In this document: positions 9,231-19,019 of the stretch, piece by piece
How positions within the stretch are numbered: the first letter of the stretch is position 1
How the letters are laid out: each line of letters starts with the position of its first letter
Assembly (NCBI GenBank): GCA_021296265.1
Contig: JAGWAT010000004.1
Span: 1 to 64,000 of the forward strand
Direction: 5' to 3'
DNA: 64,000 nucleotides
Origin: Alphaproteobacteria bacterium
GTDB lineage: Bacteria; Pseudomonadota; Alphaproteobacteria; TMED109
Notes under the pieces: model-generated
What the model was told of the DNA's origin: nothing
The model's database searches: none
What the model saw: only the letters and a program-made list of their open reading frames with translations
Program-made: the position numbers and the translations under genes

Positions 9231-10574
9231 CTATGACCCGGACGCCCGATCTGGCCCCCACGAAGGGTCCGAAGCGTCGTTAGGCGTCGGCAGTTCGCGC
9301 TCGCGGTTTCCCGTAATGTCGATCGTGTAAATCCGTATCGTATCGGTGGTGCCGGGACTGGGTTCGGTGCGTGCAAACGCCAGGAGACGCCCGTTGGGTG
9401 CCCAGCTCGGCCCCTCCACCAGAAATCCGTCCGCGATCAACCGCTCGCCGGTTCCATCCGGATGCATGAGACCGATGTAGAAGCGCCCTTTCACCGATTT
9501 CGTGAACGCAATGTAATCCCCGCGCGGCGACCATACCGGAGTCGTATAACTGCCTCCCCCAAAACTGATCCGGCGGGCAACGCCCCCATCTGCACTCATC
9601 ACGAAGAGATGCGGTCTCCCCGAACGGTCGGAGCTGAACACGATCCGGTCGCCCTCAGGGCTGTAGCTCGGGGACGTGTCGATGGCCCGGCCTCGAGTCA
9701 GCTGCTTGAGGTCGCCAGTTTCGAGGTCCAGGGTGAAGACGTTGGTCACGCCATCGCGCGCCAGTGACATGGCGACTTCCGATCCCTCCGGGTGGAACCG
9801 GGGTGCGAACGTCATGCCCGAGAACTGACCCAGCGCTTCGCTTCTGCCTGCGTCGAGGTCGTACCGGAAGATGCTCGGTTCGCGGCCCTGGTAGCTGAAG
9901 TAGAGAGCCCCTTTCCCATCGGGCGAGAAGCGCGGCGTCAGGACCAAGTGTGATCCGTCAGTGAGATACCGGTGGTTGGCTCCATCCTGGTCCATGATCG
10001 CGAGCCGTTTCACGCGCTCCGTCGCCGGTCCCGACTCGGCCACATACAGAATGCGTGTATCGAAATACCCGGGCTCTCCGGTCACCCGGGAGTAGATGCG
10101 GTCGGCCAGCACGTGCGCCATCCGTCGTGCCAGCGGCAAAGGACCGTTCAGGCGGACACCGATCATCTCCCGACCGCCATAGACATCCCAGGCCCGGGCC
10201 GCCACCTCGATCGTCCCGTCGCCCACATCGCGAACCGTTCCGGCCACCAGCACCTGGGCATCGATGATCCGCCAATCGCGGAACCGTGGCTGTTCTGCGG
10301 CATCCGCGGCGCGCTGCATGTAGGCATCCGGATCAATCTGGCGGAACAGCGCCGAACTCTGAAGATCATTCACGACCATATCGCCGATGTCTCCCGCGTC
10401 CGTCGCCAAGAGATTGCCGTCCACGTCGAGCGTCAGCGCAAACGGTACGGGTTCGATCCGCCCCTCGGTGATATCGATCTCGAGTGGCCCTTCCTGCGCC
10501 ACCGCGGAATGGCAGATGGCGAGCAGGAAGGCGAAGGTTGCGGTTCGTCGAAGGAAGGCTGACATGCGTGACAT
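9231..10574 (-). CDS. tolB: Tol-Pal system periplasmic beta-propeller TolB
   Basis: Periplasmic component of the Tol-Pal machine that links outer-membrane Pal with TolA and acts in outer-membrane constriction at division. About 447 residues with a signal peptide (hydrophobic TATFAFLLAICHSAVAQ), an N-terminal alpha/beta domain, and a C-terminal propeller with repeated TPRFSPDG, PRFHPEGSEVAM, PSYSPEGDRIVFSSDR and PVWSPRGDYIAF blades. The ATG at 10574 is chosen because it lies 18 bases past the tolA stop; an ATG three codons later is also possible. Pal does not follow, which is unusual. Confidence 0.95.
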   Translation of the reverse strand: MSRMSAFLRRTATFAFLLAICHSAVAQEGPLEIDITEGRIEPVPFALTLDVDGNLLATDAGDIGDMVVNDLQSSALFRQIDPDAYMQRAADAAEQPRFRDWRIIDAQVLVAGTVRDVGDGTIEVAARAWDVYGGREMIGVRLNGPLPLARRMAHVLADRIYSRVTGEPGYFDTRILYVAESGPATERVKRLAIMDQDGANHRYLTDGSHLVLTPRFSPDGKGALYFSYQGREPSIFRYDLDAGRSEALGQFSGMTFAPRFHPEGSEVAMSLARDGVTNVFTLDLETGDLKQLTRGRAIDTSPSYSPEGDRIVFSSDRSGRPHLFVMSADGGVARRISFGGGSYTTPVWSPRGDYIAFTKSVKGRFYIGLMHPDGTGERLIADGFLVEGPSWAPNGRLLAFARTEPSPGTTDTIRIYTIDITGNRERELPTPNDASDPSWGPDRASGS

Positions 10575-10591
10575 CGGGAGTACCTGGCGGA

Positions 10592-11560
10592 CTAGCGCTG
10601 TGGACGGAAGTTTAGCCGCACGCGCCGCCACAGTGCGTAATCCTCTGGCGGCAGCCCGGTGATCTTGCCGGTCCTGAGAATTGCTGCCTGGGCACTATCA
10701 AGGAGCGGACGCAGGAGCGTGTTTCGATCGACCCGATCCAGTTCCGTCTCCGAAATCTGCAGATCATGGATGGTGCCGTCCGGCTGCAGTTGGAATTCCA
10801 GGATCACCGCCATGTCATCGACCTCTTGGAGCGCCGGCGGCCGCCGCCAGTTGGCCTGTATCTGTCTCTGAATCAATCCGTAAATCCGCGCCCGGGTAAA
10901 CCGCTGTTCCGGGGTCTCGGACGTAAGCGGCGTGGGCGAAGGTTCGAGCGCCGCAAGCTGTTCGATCGTGTCCTCCAGTTTCGTGGGCGGCTCCTCGGGT
11001 CCCGGCGGCGCGGGCGTCCGTTCGGAGAGGTCCCGGAGCATGTCGTCGAAGCGCGAAGGTGGTGGCGGCGGAGCGGGAGCAGGTTCGGGAGCGGGCGCGG
11101 CCTGAGCCGTTTCCGTTGGTGGCGGTTCCGGGGACTCAGTCGGCATGGGAGTCGGAGAGGCAACCGTGGGGGCGGGTGCCGGCGCGGCTGGTTCAGGCGG
11201 TAGCGGCGAGGACCGGGACGGCGCCGGTTCGGGAGGAGGCGCCACCACCGGCGCCGGTTCAGGTGGAGGCGAATCCAGCGGTGCCCTGGACACCTCGGGT
11301 TCCGGGGGGCTCACGGCAGCAACCGGTTCCGGCGGCGGTGGCATTGGCGGAGCTGGGTCCTTCGGTTCCGGTTCCCGTTGTGGAACTGCTGCCGGCGGCG
11401 GGGTCTCGGGCGCCTCGAGCGCAGGCTCGAGTGCCTGTGCGAGCTCCACATCGATCGACGGCGGCAAGACGATCGGGCGTGACAGGGTCGGCAGGCCCAC
11501 CACTGCGAGGATCACGAAGAGGGCGTGCAGCAGGACCGATAGAACGACACTACGGCCCAC
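10592..11560 (-). CDS. tolA: TolA/TonB-type energy-transducing envelope protein
   Basis: Inner-membrane protein that connects the TolQR motor to TolB/Pal. It has 322 residues and a GTG start. One N-terminal membrane helix (VVLSVLLHALFVILAVVGL, with a Ser-His pattern typical of TolA/TonB) is followed by about 130 residues of extremely Pro/Glu/Ala-rich linker, then a C-terminal domain of about 110 residues (IYGLIQRQIQANWRRPPAL onward). The linker is proline-rich rather than the long Ala/Lys helix of enteric TolA; this is common in Alphaproteobacteria. It starts 4 bases after tolR and precedes tolB. Confidence 0.9.
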   Translation of the reverse strand: MGRSVVLSVLLHALFVILAVVGLPTLSRPIVLPPSIDVELAQALEPALEAPETPPPAAVPQREPEPKDPAPPMPPPPEPVAAVSPPEPEVSRAPLDSPPPEPAPVVAPPPEPAPSRSSPLPPEPAAPAPAPTVASPTPMPTESPEPPPTETAQAAPAPEPAPAPPPPPSRFDDMLRDLSERTPAPPGPEEPPTKLEDTIEQLAALEPSPTPLTSETPEQRFTRARIYGLIQRQIQANWRRPPALQEVDDMAVILEFQLQPDGTIHDLQISETELDRVDRNTLLRPLLDSAQAAILRTGKITGLPPEDYALWRRVRLNFRPQR

Positions 11561-11564
11561 AGTG

Positions 11565-12008
11565 TCAGGGCCCGTCGGGGTCGGGCGGCACCGTCACGAG
11601 TGCCACGCGATGTTGACCCGACGCCGCAATGAGTCCGATCACTTCCATGATCCGCCCGTAGTCTACATCCCGGTCGCCTCGAACAAAGACCCGCTGGTCG
11701 GGCCTGGCGCCCTGGATGGCGTCCAGCTTCACGGCCAGGGTCCCCACTTCGACCGGCGTGTCGAGCAGCAGGACCTGCCCATCCGCCAAGACCGTCACGA
11801 CGATGGGTTCGTCGTTGCCCGGGATCGGTTCGGCATCCGCCTCCGGCAGGTTGACGCTCACGCCCGTGGTCAGCAGGGGCGCGGTGATCATGAATACGAC
11901 CAGCAGCACGAGCATCACGTCAACCAGTGGCGTGACATTGATTTCCGACATCGGGGCCCGAATGCCTCGACCGGCGCGCGCCTTGTGCTGAACCGGGTCG
12001 ATCTTCAC
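11565..12008 (-). CDS. tolR: Tol-Pal motor protein TolR (ExbD family)
   Basis: Part of the proton-driven TolQR motor in the inner membrane. The 147-residue protein has the ExbD/TolR hallmarks: MSEINVTPLVDVMLVLLVVFMI, a single transmembrane helix carrying the conserved aspartate (in PLVDV) that takes part in proton flow, and a periplasmic domain ending in ALVTVPP. The GTG start overlaps the tolQ stop by four bases (GTGA), so translation is coupled. Confidence 0.96.
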   Translation of the reverse strand: MKIDPVQHKARAGRGIRAPMSEINVTPLVDVMLVLLVVFMITAPLLTTGVSVNLPEADAEPIPGNDEPIVVTVLADGQVLLLDTPVEVGTLAVKLDAIQGARPDQRVFVRGDRDVDYGRIMEVIGLIAASGQHRVALVTVPPDPDGP

Positions 12009-12715
12009 GCCTCGTTCTCGTCAATATGGCGTGACAGCAACGCGCCCAGCTCGCTCGCAAACGTTTCCAGCCGGGCGGCATAGCGGTTGAGATCACTCGA
12101 GATCTTGTTGTAGGCCACCACCGCGGGAATGGCGGCCAGCAGTCCGAGCGCCGTCGCGAACAGCGCCTCGGCGATGCCCGGCGCCACCACGGCAAGTGAC
12201 GTGTCCTGACTCACTGCAATCGACTGGAAACTGTTCATGATTCCCCAAACCGTCCCGAACAGGCCGACAAACGGCGCAGTCGACCCGACCGTCGCCAGAA
12301 AGCCCACGTTCCGCTCAAGGGCATCCATTTCCCGGGTGACGGTCACGTGCATCACCTGCCCGATTCGCTCGCTCAGGCCCGCGGCAATCGTGCGCTGGCG
12401 TTCTGTCTGCGCGACCGACCGCTGCCATTCGTTCATGCCGGATACGAACACTGCGGCCAGCGGGTGATCGGGACGACTCTGGAGATGCCGGTGCAGTTCC
12501 TCCAATGAGCCACCCGACCAGAACGTTTGCTCGAACTGGCTGGCCTTCCGCTTGAGGTACCGCAACCGGCCGATCTTCTGGATGATCACCGCCCAGCTCC
12601 AGATCGACGCCAGGACGAGTACCACCAGCACCGCCTTCACCACGAGGTCGGCCTGCAGGACCAGACCCCAAATCGTCAGGTCGATGTCGCCAGCTGTCGT
12701 GAGAATCTCGTCCAT
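12005..12715 (-). CDS. tolQ: Tol-Pal motor protein TolQ (ExbB/MotA family)
   Basis: Inner-membrane proton channel subunit that powers the Tol-Pal system. The 236-residue protein has three membrane segments: an N-terminal one near residues 27-47 (VVLVLASIWSWAVII) and two in the C-terminal half (FLATVGSTAPFVGLFGTVWGIM and ALFATALGLLAAIPAVVAY). The GLFGTVWGIM motif is diagnostic. It lies 20 bases downstream of ybgC and is coupled to tolR. Confidence 0.96.
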   Translation of the reverse strand: MDEILTTAGDIDLTIWGLVLQADLVVKAVLVVLVLASIWSWAVIIQKIGRLRYLKRKASQFEQTFWSGGSLEELHRHLQSRPDHPLAAVFVSGMNEWQRSVAQTERQRTIAAGLSERIGQVMHVTVTREMDALERNVGFLATVGSTAPFVGLFGTVWGIMNSFQSIAVSQDTSLAVVAPGIAEALFATALGLLAAIPAVVAYNKISSDLNRYAARLETFASELGALLSRHIDENEA

Positions 12716-12735
12716 ATGCCAGAAGATGTCCGGAA

Positions 12736-13182
12736 TTATCGGCGGGTCAAGTTGGCGAGTGTCGCGGCCACGGGAGCGGGCCAGCGCCGCGGACGCCCGT
12801 CCCTAGCCACGCACGCCAAGGTCAACGCGAACTCCACCAGTACTGCGTCCCGGGTCCGAATGGTTTGCGAAAGCCGAAGCCTGGCCCCGCTCACGGAGCC
12901 CGTTCCGGTATGCACTTCTAACATGTCGTCGAGGCGGGCCGGAGCGTGAAACTGCACATGCATCTCGCGAACGACAAAGAATACCTGATGCTCGGCCAGC
13001 ACGACTGTGTGCTCGATACCGAGACAGCGCAACATCTCCGTCCGGGCCCTCTCCGCGTAGCGGAGGTAGTCCGCATGATAGACGATGCCACCGGTGTCGG
13101 TGTCTTCGAAGTAGACCCGTACCGGAAAGACATGCATACCATTCCGAAAATACCCGCTTGATGGCGTTGCCTTATTCGTCAT
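12736..13182 (-). CDS. ybgC: Tol-Pal associated acyl-CoA thioesterase YbgC
   Basis: Cytoplasmic hotdog-fold thioesterase usually encoded first in the tol-pal operon. The mature-length protein has 148 residues. The motif [28 protein letters not shown] contains the catalytic aspartate of the 4-hydroxybenzoyl-CoA thioesterase/YbgC type. The ATG at 13182 overlaps the last 11 bases of ruvB; a longer open frame upstream is only antisense-free extension into ruvB and was discarded. Confidence 0.93.
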   Translation of the reverse strand: MTNKATPSSGYFRNGMHVFPVRVYFEDTDTGGIVYHADYLRYAERARTEMLRCLGIEHTVVLAEHQVFFVVREMHVQFHAPARLDDMLEVHTGTGSVSGARLRLSQTIRTRDAVLVEFALTLACVARDGRPRRWPAPVAATLANLTRR

Positions 13183-14251
13183 CGGCAGGTCCGGCCTCAG
13201 GCACGTCGTCCGCGGCGAACAGTCCGGGGAGGGCGCCGCCGGCGATGGGTGGCTCGATGCCGAGGCGTTCCCAGGCCAGCGCCGTCGCGACGCGGCCGGC
13301 CGCCGTCCGCTGAAGAAAGCCCGTCTGCAGCAGGAATGGCTCCACCACGTCCTGGAGCGTGTCGGCCTCCTCCGACAGCGCGGCGGCCAAGGTATCGATC
13401 CCGACTGGGCCACCGTTGTAGTTGCGGACCAGGCAGCCGAGATATCGATGATCCATCGCATCCAGTCCGTCGGCGTCGATGTGAAGCCGCTCCAGCGCGG
13501 ACACCGCGTCGCGCTTCCGCACTGCGTTCACGCCTCGGACGGTCGCGAAGTCCCGAACGCGCCGCAGGAGGCGGGTCGCCACCCGCGGCGTGCCACGGGC
13601 CCGCCTCGCGATTTCCGCCGCCGCGGCGGCGGCGAGTTCAAGGTCCAGCAGGGCGGCGCCCCGGCTGACGATGCGCTGCAGTTCTTCCGGCGAGTAGAAT
13701 TCGACCTGAAACAGGATCCCGAACCGCTCGCGCATTGGGTTTGAAAGGCGCCCCGCCCGCGTCGTAGCGCCCACCAGCGTGAAGGGCGGCAGCTCAATTC
13801 GCATCGTCCGCGCGCTCGGACCGCGGCCGATCACGATATCGAGCCGGAAATCCTCCAGCGCGGGGTAGAGCGTTTCCTCGACGGTGACGGGAAGCCGGTG
13901 GATTTCGTCCACAAACAGCACATCCCGGGCATCGAGCCCGGTCAGGATGGCGGCAAGATCCCCGGGACGCGCCAGCGCCGGTCCCGAAGTGGCCAGAATG
14001 CGGGTGTCCAGTTCCTGCGCGACGATGTGCGCCAGCGTGGTCTTGCCAAGCCCCGGCGGGCCGTGCAGCAGGACGTGGTCCAGCGCCTCTTCCCGCGCCC
14101 GTGCAGCCTGGATGAAAATACGCAGATTCGGAAGATTGCGTTCCTGCCCGATGAATTCATCGAACCGCGTCGGGCGAAGCGCCCGGTCCGCGGGCTGCCG
14201 CGGCCCGGCACCCACGACCCGCATGCCGTCGTGAGGTTCCTCCGGGGTCAC
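13172..14251 (-). CDS. ruvB: Holliday junction branch migration ATPase RuvB
   Basis: AAA+ motor of the RuvAB complex that drives branch migration of Holliday junctions during recombinational repair. It is 359 residues long with the Walker [13 protein letters not shown] near residue 65, Walker B FVDEIHRL, sensor 1 [18 protein letters not shown] and a C-terminal winged helix ([22 protein letters not shown]). GTG start overlapping the ruvA stop. Confidence 0.98.
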   Translation of the reverse strand: MTPEEPHDGMRVVGAGPRQPADRALRPTRFDEFIGQERNLPNLRIFIQAARAREEALDHVLLHGPPGLGKTTLAHIVAQELDTRILATSGPALARPGDLAAILTGLDARDVLFVDEIHRLPVTVEETLYPALEDFRLDIVIGRGPSARTMRIELPPFTLVGATTRAGRLSNPMRERFGILFQVEFYSPEELQRIVSRGAALLDLELAAAAAAEIARRARGTPRVATRLLRRVRDFATVRGVNAVRKRDAVSALERLHIDADGLDAMDHRYLGCLVRNYNGGPVGIDTLAAALSEEADTLQDVVEPFLLQTGFLQRTAAGRVATALAWERLGIEPPIAGGALPGLFAADDVPEAGPADDE

Positions 14252-14838
14252 CGGGCGATCGCCCTGAGGGCAAGCCGGACGAGGTCTTCGGCGCTCCCGT
14301 CCGGATTCTCGGCCTGCATGCTGGACAGGGCTCCGACGGCCTCAACGCGGCTGTACCCGAGCGCTATCAGGGCATCGACGGCATCGCGACGGACGCTCGC
14401 GCCGGCGCCCGGCCCGTCCTCGTCGACGGTCGGCAAGGCCCCCACGCGGTGCCTCAGTTCGGCCGCGATGCGGCCGGCAGCGCGCGCGCCAATTCCGTGG
14501 GCACGGGTAATGGCTTTCACGTCACCGGCAGCCACGGCCTGCTCGAGTTCCGCGGGTCCCAGGGCGTCGAGAGTGGCGAGCGCCGTCTTGGCGCCGATTC
14601 CCTGCACGGTAAGGAGCGCCCGGAACCAGCTTCGCTCAGCCTCGTCCCGGAAGCCGAAGAGTTCCACGGCGTTGTCGCGGGCACTGGTGTGCACCAGCAC
14701 CTCCGCGTCCGCCTGCGCCTCCATCAACCATCCCAGTGTGCGGCGGGTACACGTCACCTCGTAGCCGACGCCGCCGACATCGATCACGGCCCAGTCCTCG
14801 CCCGTCGAGTCGAGAAGGCCACGGAGCTTGGCGATCAT
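14248..14838 (-). CDS. ruvA: Holliday junction DNA-binding protein RuvA
   Basis: Tetrameric junction-binding subunit of RuvAB. The 196-residue protein starts [11 protein letters not shown], has the OB-fold domain I, the paired helix-hairpin-helix region around [17 protein letters not shown] and [19 protein letters not shown], and the flexible C-terminal domain III that contacts RuvB ([13 protein letters not shown]). The ATG overlaps the ruvC stop by four bases. Confidence 0.97.
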   Translation of the reverse strand: MIAKLRGLLDSTGEDWAVIDVGGVGYEVTCTRRTLGWLMEAQADAEVLVHTSARDNAVELFGFRDEAERSWFRALLTVQGIGAKTALATLDALGPAELEQAVAAGDVKAITRAHGIGARAAGRIAAELRHRVGALPTVDEDGPGAGASVRRDAVDALIALGYSRVEAVGALSSMQAENPDGSAEDLVRLALRAIAR

Positions 14839-15338
14839 GACCGACCGCCGACCCGGGCCGTGTGCGCCTGCATCCGCGCATGGTTGGCATGGCAGATCGC
14901 CACCGCGAGGGCATCCGACGCATCATGGGTCTCGGCTGTGGAGCGTGGCAGCTGCATCCGCACGAGCGCGGCGACCTGTTCCTTGCTGGCGTGGCCGTGC
15001 CCGGTCACCGCCTGCTTGACCGTGGTCGCGGCGTACTCGTGCAGCGGTAGACGGCAGCGTGCCACGGCAACCAGGACCGCGCCGCGGGCCTGCCCGAGCG
15101 CCAGCGTCGAGCGCGGATTGCGATTGCCGAAGACCTGTTCGAGCGCCGCTTCGTCGGGTGCATGCGAAGCAAGTACCTTGCCGAGCTCGGCATCGATCAC
15201 GCCCAGGCGTTCCGCCATGTTGTCCCGCGCACGCGTGCGAATGGCACCCGACGCCACGAAGGACAGGTCCCTTCCCTGCACGTCGATGATCCCCCAACCG
15301 GTTTGCACCAGGCTCGGATCCAGGCCGATCAAACGCAT
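14835..15338 (-). CDS. ruvC: Holliday junction resolvase RuvC
   Basis: Endonuclease that cuts Holliday junctions after branch migration. About 167 residues. The catalytic acidic residues are visible in IGLDPS (first Asp), LEQVFGNRNPRS (Glu) and ETHDASDALAVAICH (last Asps). The ATG at 15338 gives the usual family N-terminus MRLIGLDPS; a GTG four codons upstream (15350) is possible. First gene of the ruvCAB-tol run, 32 bases after yebC. Confidence 0.96.
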   Translation of the reverse strand: MRLIGLDPSLVQTGWGIIDVQGRDLSFVASGAIRTRARDNMAERLGVIDAELGKVLASHAPDEAALEQVFGNRNPRSTLALGQARGAVLVAVARCRLPLHEYAATTVKQAVTGHGHASKEQVAALVRMQLPRSTAETHDASDALAVAICHANHARMQAHTARVGGRS

Positions 15339-15382
15339 CGGTTCCGGCACGCCGCGTCAGCGCCCCGTGGCCCGCTCCAGGG

Positions 15383-16138
15383 TCAGGCGGATTCTCGCAG
15401 CTTCTCGAGGACGTCGTCCGGCACCTCCAGGTTGGCCGAGACCGACTGCACGTCGTCGTTGTCTTCCAGCACTTCGATCATGCGGAAGAGAGTTCGTGCC
15501 TGATCCTCGTTCACCGGCACCATCGTCTGGGGAACCCATTCCAGCCGGGCACTGGTCGGGGTCCCGAACAGCTCGATCAGCGCATCCCTGACCGTGCCGA
15601 ACGTGTCCGATTCGGTCCGTACCTCGTGCATCTCGGCGCCGGAAATCACGTCATCGGCACCGGCCTCCGCCGCCGCTTCCAGCATGGCATCGGCGTCGCC
15701 CGTCTCGGCCGGGTACCGGATCACCCCCTGGCGTGAAAACGCGAAGCCGACGCTTCCGGTCTCCCCGAGCGTGCCCCCGTGCTTGCCGAACGCTGCACGC
15801 ACCTCCGAGACCGTGCGGTTGCGGTTGTCGGTCAAAGCCTCGACGATGACCGCGACCCCAGCGGTGGCATGACCCTCGTACCGGACCTCCTGGTAGTCGC
15901 TGCCCGCTGCCGGCCCCTGCGCCTTCTGGATGGACCGCTCGATCCGGTCCTTCGGCATGTTCTCGGCTCGGGCGGCCAGGACCGCGGTACGGAGCCGAGG
16001 GTTCTTGTCAGGATCCGGCAGCCCCGAGCGGGCGGCGACGGTGATTTCACGGGAGAGCTTGGAAAAGATCTTGGATCGCTTGGCGTCCTGCGCGCCCTTG
16101 CGATACATGATGTTCTTGAATTGCGAATGGCCAGCCAT
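15383..16138 (-). CDS. yebC: YebC/PmpR family DNA-binding regulator
   Basis: Widespread 250-residue protein of the YebC/PmpR family, annotated as transcriptional regulator and in some members shown to help ribosomes at proline stretches. The N-terminus [25 protein letters not shown] is diagnostic, as are [15 protein letters not shown] and [19 protein letters not shown]. It lies just upstream of ruvC, the usual position in Proteobacteria. Its exact role here cannot be read from sequence. Confidence 0.95.
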   Translation of the reverse strand: MAGHSQFKNIMYRKGAQDAKRSKIFSKLSREITVAARSGLPDPDKNPRLRTAVLAARAENMPKDRIERSIQKAQGPAAGSDYQEVRYEGHATAGVAVIVEALTDNRNRTVSEVRAAFGKHGGTLGETGSVGFAFSRQGVIRYPAETGDADAMLEAAAEAGADDVISGAEMHEVRTESDTFGTVRDALIELFGTPTSARLEWVPQTMVPVNEDQARTLFRMIEVLEDNDDVQSVSANLEVPDDVLEKLRESA

Positions 16139-16346
16139 GAGCGTTTCGGCAAGTTGCTGGAGTACTGATGTGCACTCGGCAATCTAACACATACCATCGC
16201 CGCCCACGTGCGCTCCGGCGCCGCCTGCAGCCGGGCCACGACCGAGACCGCATCACGGTCGTTGCCGTCGGCGCCGGCCACCTGCCGACCCTTCCGGCTG
16301 CCCGCCCGGTTCGTCAGACCGGCTGCCTGCGATCGCCAGCGATCCG

Positions 16347-18665
16347 CTAGGCCGACGCGGCGGCGGGCCTCGCGGCAGTCTCCGCGGCGGCCCGGGCCTT
16401 CATCTGCGCGACCAGCGGCGGGCACCGGGTCTTGTCGTCGTGCAGGACCTGGCAGTCGAGGCAATAGAAACACTCGCTCATGTTGATCTTCCCCGACCGG
16501 TCGATGGCGCCGGTCGGGCAGACCGGACCGCAAGCCTGGCACGGACTGCCGCATTCGGGTCGACGGCGAAGGAACGAGAACAAGCGGATCCGGCCGAGGA
16601 TTGCGAGACCGGCGCCCAGCGGGCACAGGAATCGGCAGAACGCCCGCTCTACGAACAGCGCCAGGATCAGGAGCCCGCCGGCCCACAGCACCGCTGCCGT
16701 CGGGGCGTCGAACCGGAGGGTGATCGCAGTCTTGAACGGCTCGATGCCGGCCGCCCAAGCAGCCCACTCGAAGTCCACGAACGTGAGCACGAGAAGGACC
16801 GCCAGGACCCCGTACTTCACGCCCGAAAGGCGCTTGGTCCAAAGCGGCGGGATGCGCGGCCGCCGGACCCGGAACGTCCGGGCAAGCCGGCCGAGGAGCT
16901 CCTGCATGGCCCCGTACGGACATAGCCAGCCGCAGAAGAGCGAGCGCCCCCAGATCGGCAGGGTCACGAGGGCGGCGACTCCGACGATGGTGATCAGGGG
17001 CTCGGCGAGGAATCCGGCAAACCCGCCCCCGTAGAACGGCACCTGGACCACGTTCATGAGGTGGAGCACCGTGAGCTGGCCGCCGGCAACGATCCCGAGC
17101 CAGCCGACGATCCACACGAGGAGGCCGACTCGGATGACCCGGTACAGGTTGCGGTGGCGGACAATGAGGCGCTGGAACGCCAGCGTCAGGATGACCGCGA
17201 GCGCGGTCGCCAACCCGAGCGCCACGGTCACGGGCTGGTCTTGCCAGATCCCCTGCCAGTCCAGCCCGCCGCCGATCGCGGCCAGAGCGGCCGTCTCTAC
17301 GGGCGGCAACGGCAGCGGTTCGGCGCGCACGTACCGCGCCGGGAGGGTGTAGGTGACCGGGAAGATCGCGGACGCCGGCACAGTGTCCTCGGGCGCACCC
17401 CGGGCGAGGTCCCCGTCGACCACGTACTCGAGCGTCCACGGAAGGGTTGGATCCGGCCCGGTGCCAGGCGCGAAGTAGAACAGTCCCTGGTCATCGAGGG
17501 TCGGCGCCTCGGCGATATGGTGGAAGGGCAGCGACTTGAAGAGCGCGGGCGTCAGCGTGATGGTGCGGTCGCCCTGGCGAATGCGAAGCTTGTCGTAGAC
17601 GTCGGGCGCGGCGGCAGTCGCGCGCGTGTCCCGAAAACCGATCGGCCCCCGGAAGCCAACCCAGACGACCACGTCTCCCACCGACCGGCCCACGGACACG
17701 TACTGGTCGTACCAGCGGCGGTCGAGGATATTGATGCCGATGCCGGCCGGCGTGACAAACGCCGCATAGACCTCGGCGACCGGCTCATCGGCGCCCGCGT
17801 ACCGTACGGACCTGGGAAGCGCCGTATTGGCGTCGCCAGCCAATGCCGCCTCCAGGTCCCCGACCGTCACCGTCCGCGCGGCAATCGAGCCGTCCTCCAG
17901 CAGCGATGCCCAGGGCTGCTCGCGCATGAGCTCGAGATCGAGCACCCGGCCGAGGTCGTCGGCCGAGAGGACCGACCCCCGGTCGCGCATGACCTTGCGC
18001 GCACCGCGCATGATCGAATCCATGAACAGGAGCGACGAGGTCGTGATCCGCGAGATGGCGTCGACCGGAACCAGATCCGACGTGTCTCCCGCGGTTTCGC
18101 GCATTGCGATCGCCTCGCCTTCCAGGACCGAATCCGACAGTCCGAGGCGCATGCTGATTCCGCGCGCGGTATCAATTTCCGCGTACTGCGTCAGGTACTG
18201 GTGAAAGTCCTCGTCGGTCCGGCCGAGAATGGCGATCGGCTCGACGTGGGCGAGCAGCCGCACGCCGGACAGGACCCCGTCCGTCCGCACGCCGACCAGG
18301 AGGTGGAAGGGCCGACGCGAGTAGCCCAGCCCGCGCACGGTATCGTACGTCTCGAAGACGTAGCCCACGCGCTCACCCCCTCGGTAGACATCAACGCTCG
18401 GAAAATCGCCCTCGACAAATTCGTACGAATCGGCACCCGGAAAGACGTACTGGAGTGTCTCGTCATTCAGGTACGTCGCCAGAAAGGAGTTCGCGCCCGG
18501 CGCGATCGTGGCCTCTTCGGGCTCGTCCTCCTTCGCCTGCTGCAGGATGGTGGGCCCTTGCCCCAGCGCCGGCACTGCCGGCAGCAGTCCCAGGAGAAGC
18601 AGGCTCACGCCCGCAAGCACGTGTGTACGCCAGCCGGCGTGTCCGGCAACAGTCGTGCCTGGCAT
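16347..18665 (-). CDS. NosR/NirI-like membrane flavoprotein with polyferredoxin domain
   Basis: Large electron-transfer membrane protein, about 772 residues from the ATG at 18665. Order: signal segment (VLAGVSLLLLGLLPAVPALGQ); periplasmic FMN-binding domain with the flavinylation-type motif DAISRITTSS; about six membrane helices; cysteine motifs CGWLCPYGAMQE and CRFLCPLGAG; and two ferredoxin-type clusters (CGSPCQACGPVCPTGAI and CFYCLDCQVLHDD). This is the NosR/NirI architecture, but no nos, nir or other denitrification gene is nearby. The start is uncertain because the first 14 codons derive from a degraded livF tail; the ATG follows CAGGAGGGGG. Function probably electron transfer across the inner membrane; partner unknown. 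Confidence 0.82.
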   Translation of the reverse strand: MPGTTVAGHAGWRTHVLAGVSLLLLGLLPAVPALGQGPTILQQAKEDEPEEATIAPGANSFLATYLNDETLQYVFPGADSYEFVEGDFPSVDVYRGGERVGYVFETYDTVRGLGYSRRPFHLLVGVRTDGVLSGVRLLAHVEPIAILGRTDEDFHQYLTQYAEIDTARGISMRLGLSDSVLEGEAIAMRETAGDTSDLVPVDAISRITTSSLLFMDSIMRGARKVMRDRGSVLSADDLGRVLDLELMREQPWASLLEDGSIAARTVTVGDLEAALAGDANTALPRSVRYAGADEPVAEVYAAFVTPAGIGINILDRRWYDQYVSVGRSVGDVVVWVGFRGPIGFRDTRATAAAPDVYDKLRIRQGDRTITLTPALFKSLPFHHIAEAPTLDDQGLFYFAPGTGPDPTLPWTLEYVVDGDLARGAPEDTVPASAIFPVTYTLPARYVRAEPLPLPPVETAALAAIGGGLDWQGIWQDQPVTVALGLATALAVILTLAFQRLIVRHRNLYRVIRVGLLVWIVGWLGIVAGGQLTVLHLMNVVQVPFYGGGFAGFLAEPLITIVGVAALVTLPIWGRSLFCGWLCPYGAMQELLGRLARTFRVRRPRIPPLWTKRLSGVKYGVLAVLLVLTFVDFEWAAWAAGIEPFKTAITLRFDAPTAAVLWAGGLLILALFVERAFCRFLCPLGAGLAILGRIRLFSFLRRRPECGSPCQACGPVCPTGAIDRSGKINMSECFYCLDCQVLHDDKTRCPPLVAQMKARAAAETAARPAAASA

Positions 18666-18755
18666 CCCGGATCCCCCTCCTGCCGGATTTCCGAAGCCGA
18701 GACAAACCCCCCTCATGTCAGAAGGTTCGGTCAGGTGGCTGGATGCGCCTTCCAA
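18625..18755 (-). repeat. Degraded duplicate of the livF 3' end
   Basis: This stretch aligns over about 131 bases with the end of livF (18888-19019), including the stop region. Translated, EGASSHLTEPSD matches livF EGASEQLTENSD, and the DNA of CGGGATGCCAGGCACGACTG matches livF CGGGATACCAAGCACTACCG. An upstream in-frame stop and many changes show it is not functional as livF. The start of the NosR-like gene lies inside it. Confidence 0.7.
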
Positions 18756-18887
18756 GCCAACTCAGCTCGCTTCCCGAATATAGCGTCAGTAAGCCGACTT
18801 GCGTCGGGCCCCCGGTCAAGCCCGACAGGAGATCGGCCTCTGCTGCCGCACGCCCGGTCTCGCCGCCGCGCGGTCACCACTGGCTCC

Positions 18888-19019
18888 CTACGACAGCCAG
18901 CGCTTCCGGCGACGGTAGTGCTTGGTATCCCGGAACCCTCTCTTCCCCGATTCTCCGAGGCCGAGATAGAACTCCTTCACGTCGGAATTCTCGGTCAGCT
19001 GCTCAGACGCGCCTTCCAT
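18888..19019 (-). repeat. livF 3' end, intact partner of the 18625-18755 repeat
   Basis: The last 43 codons and stop of livF form the second unit of an imperfect direct repeat with 18625-18755. The two units are separated by about 130 bases. Confidence 0.65.
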
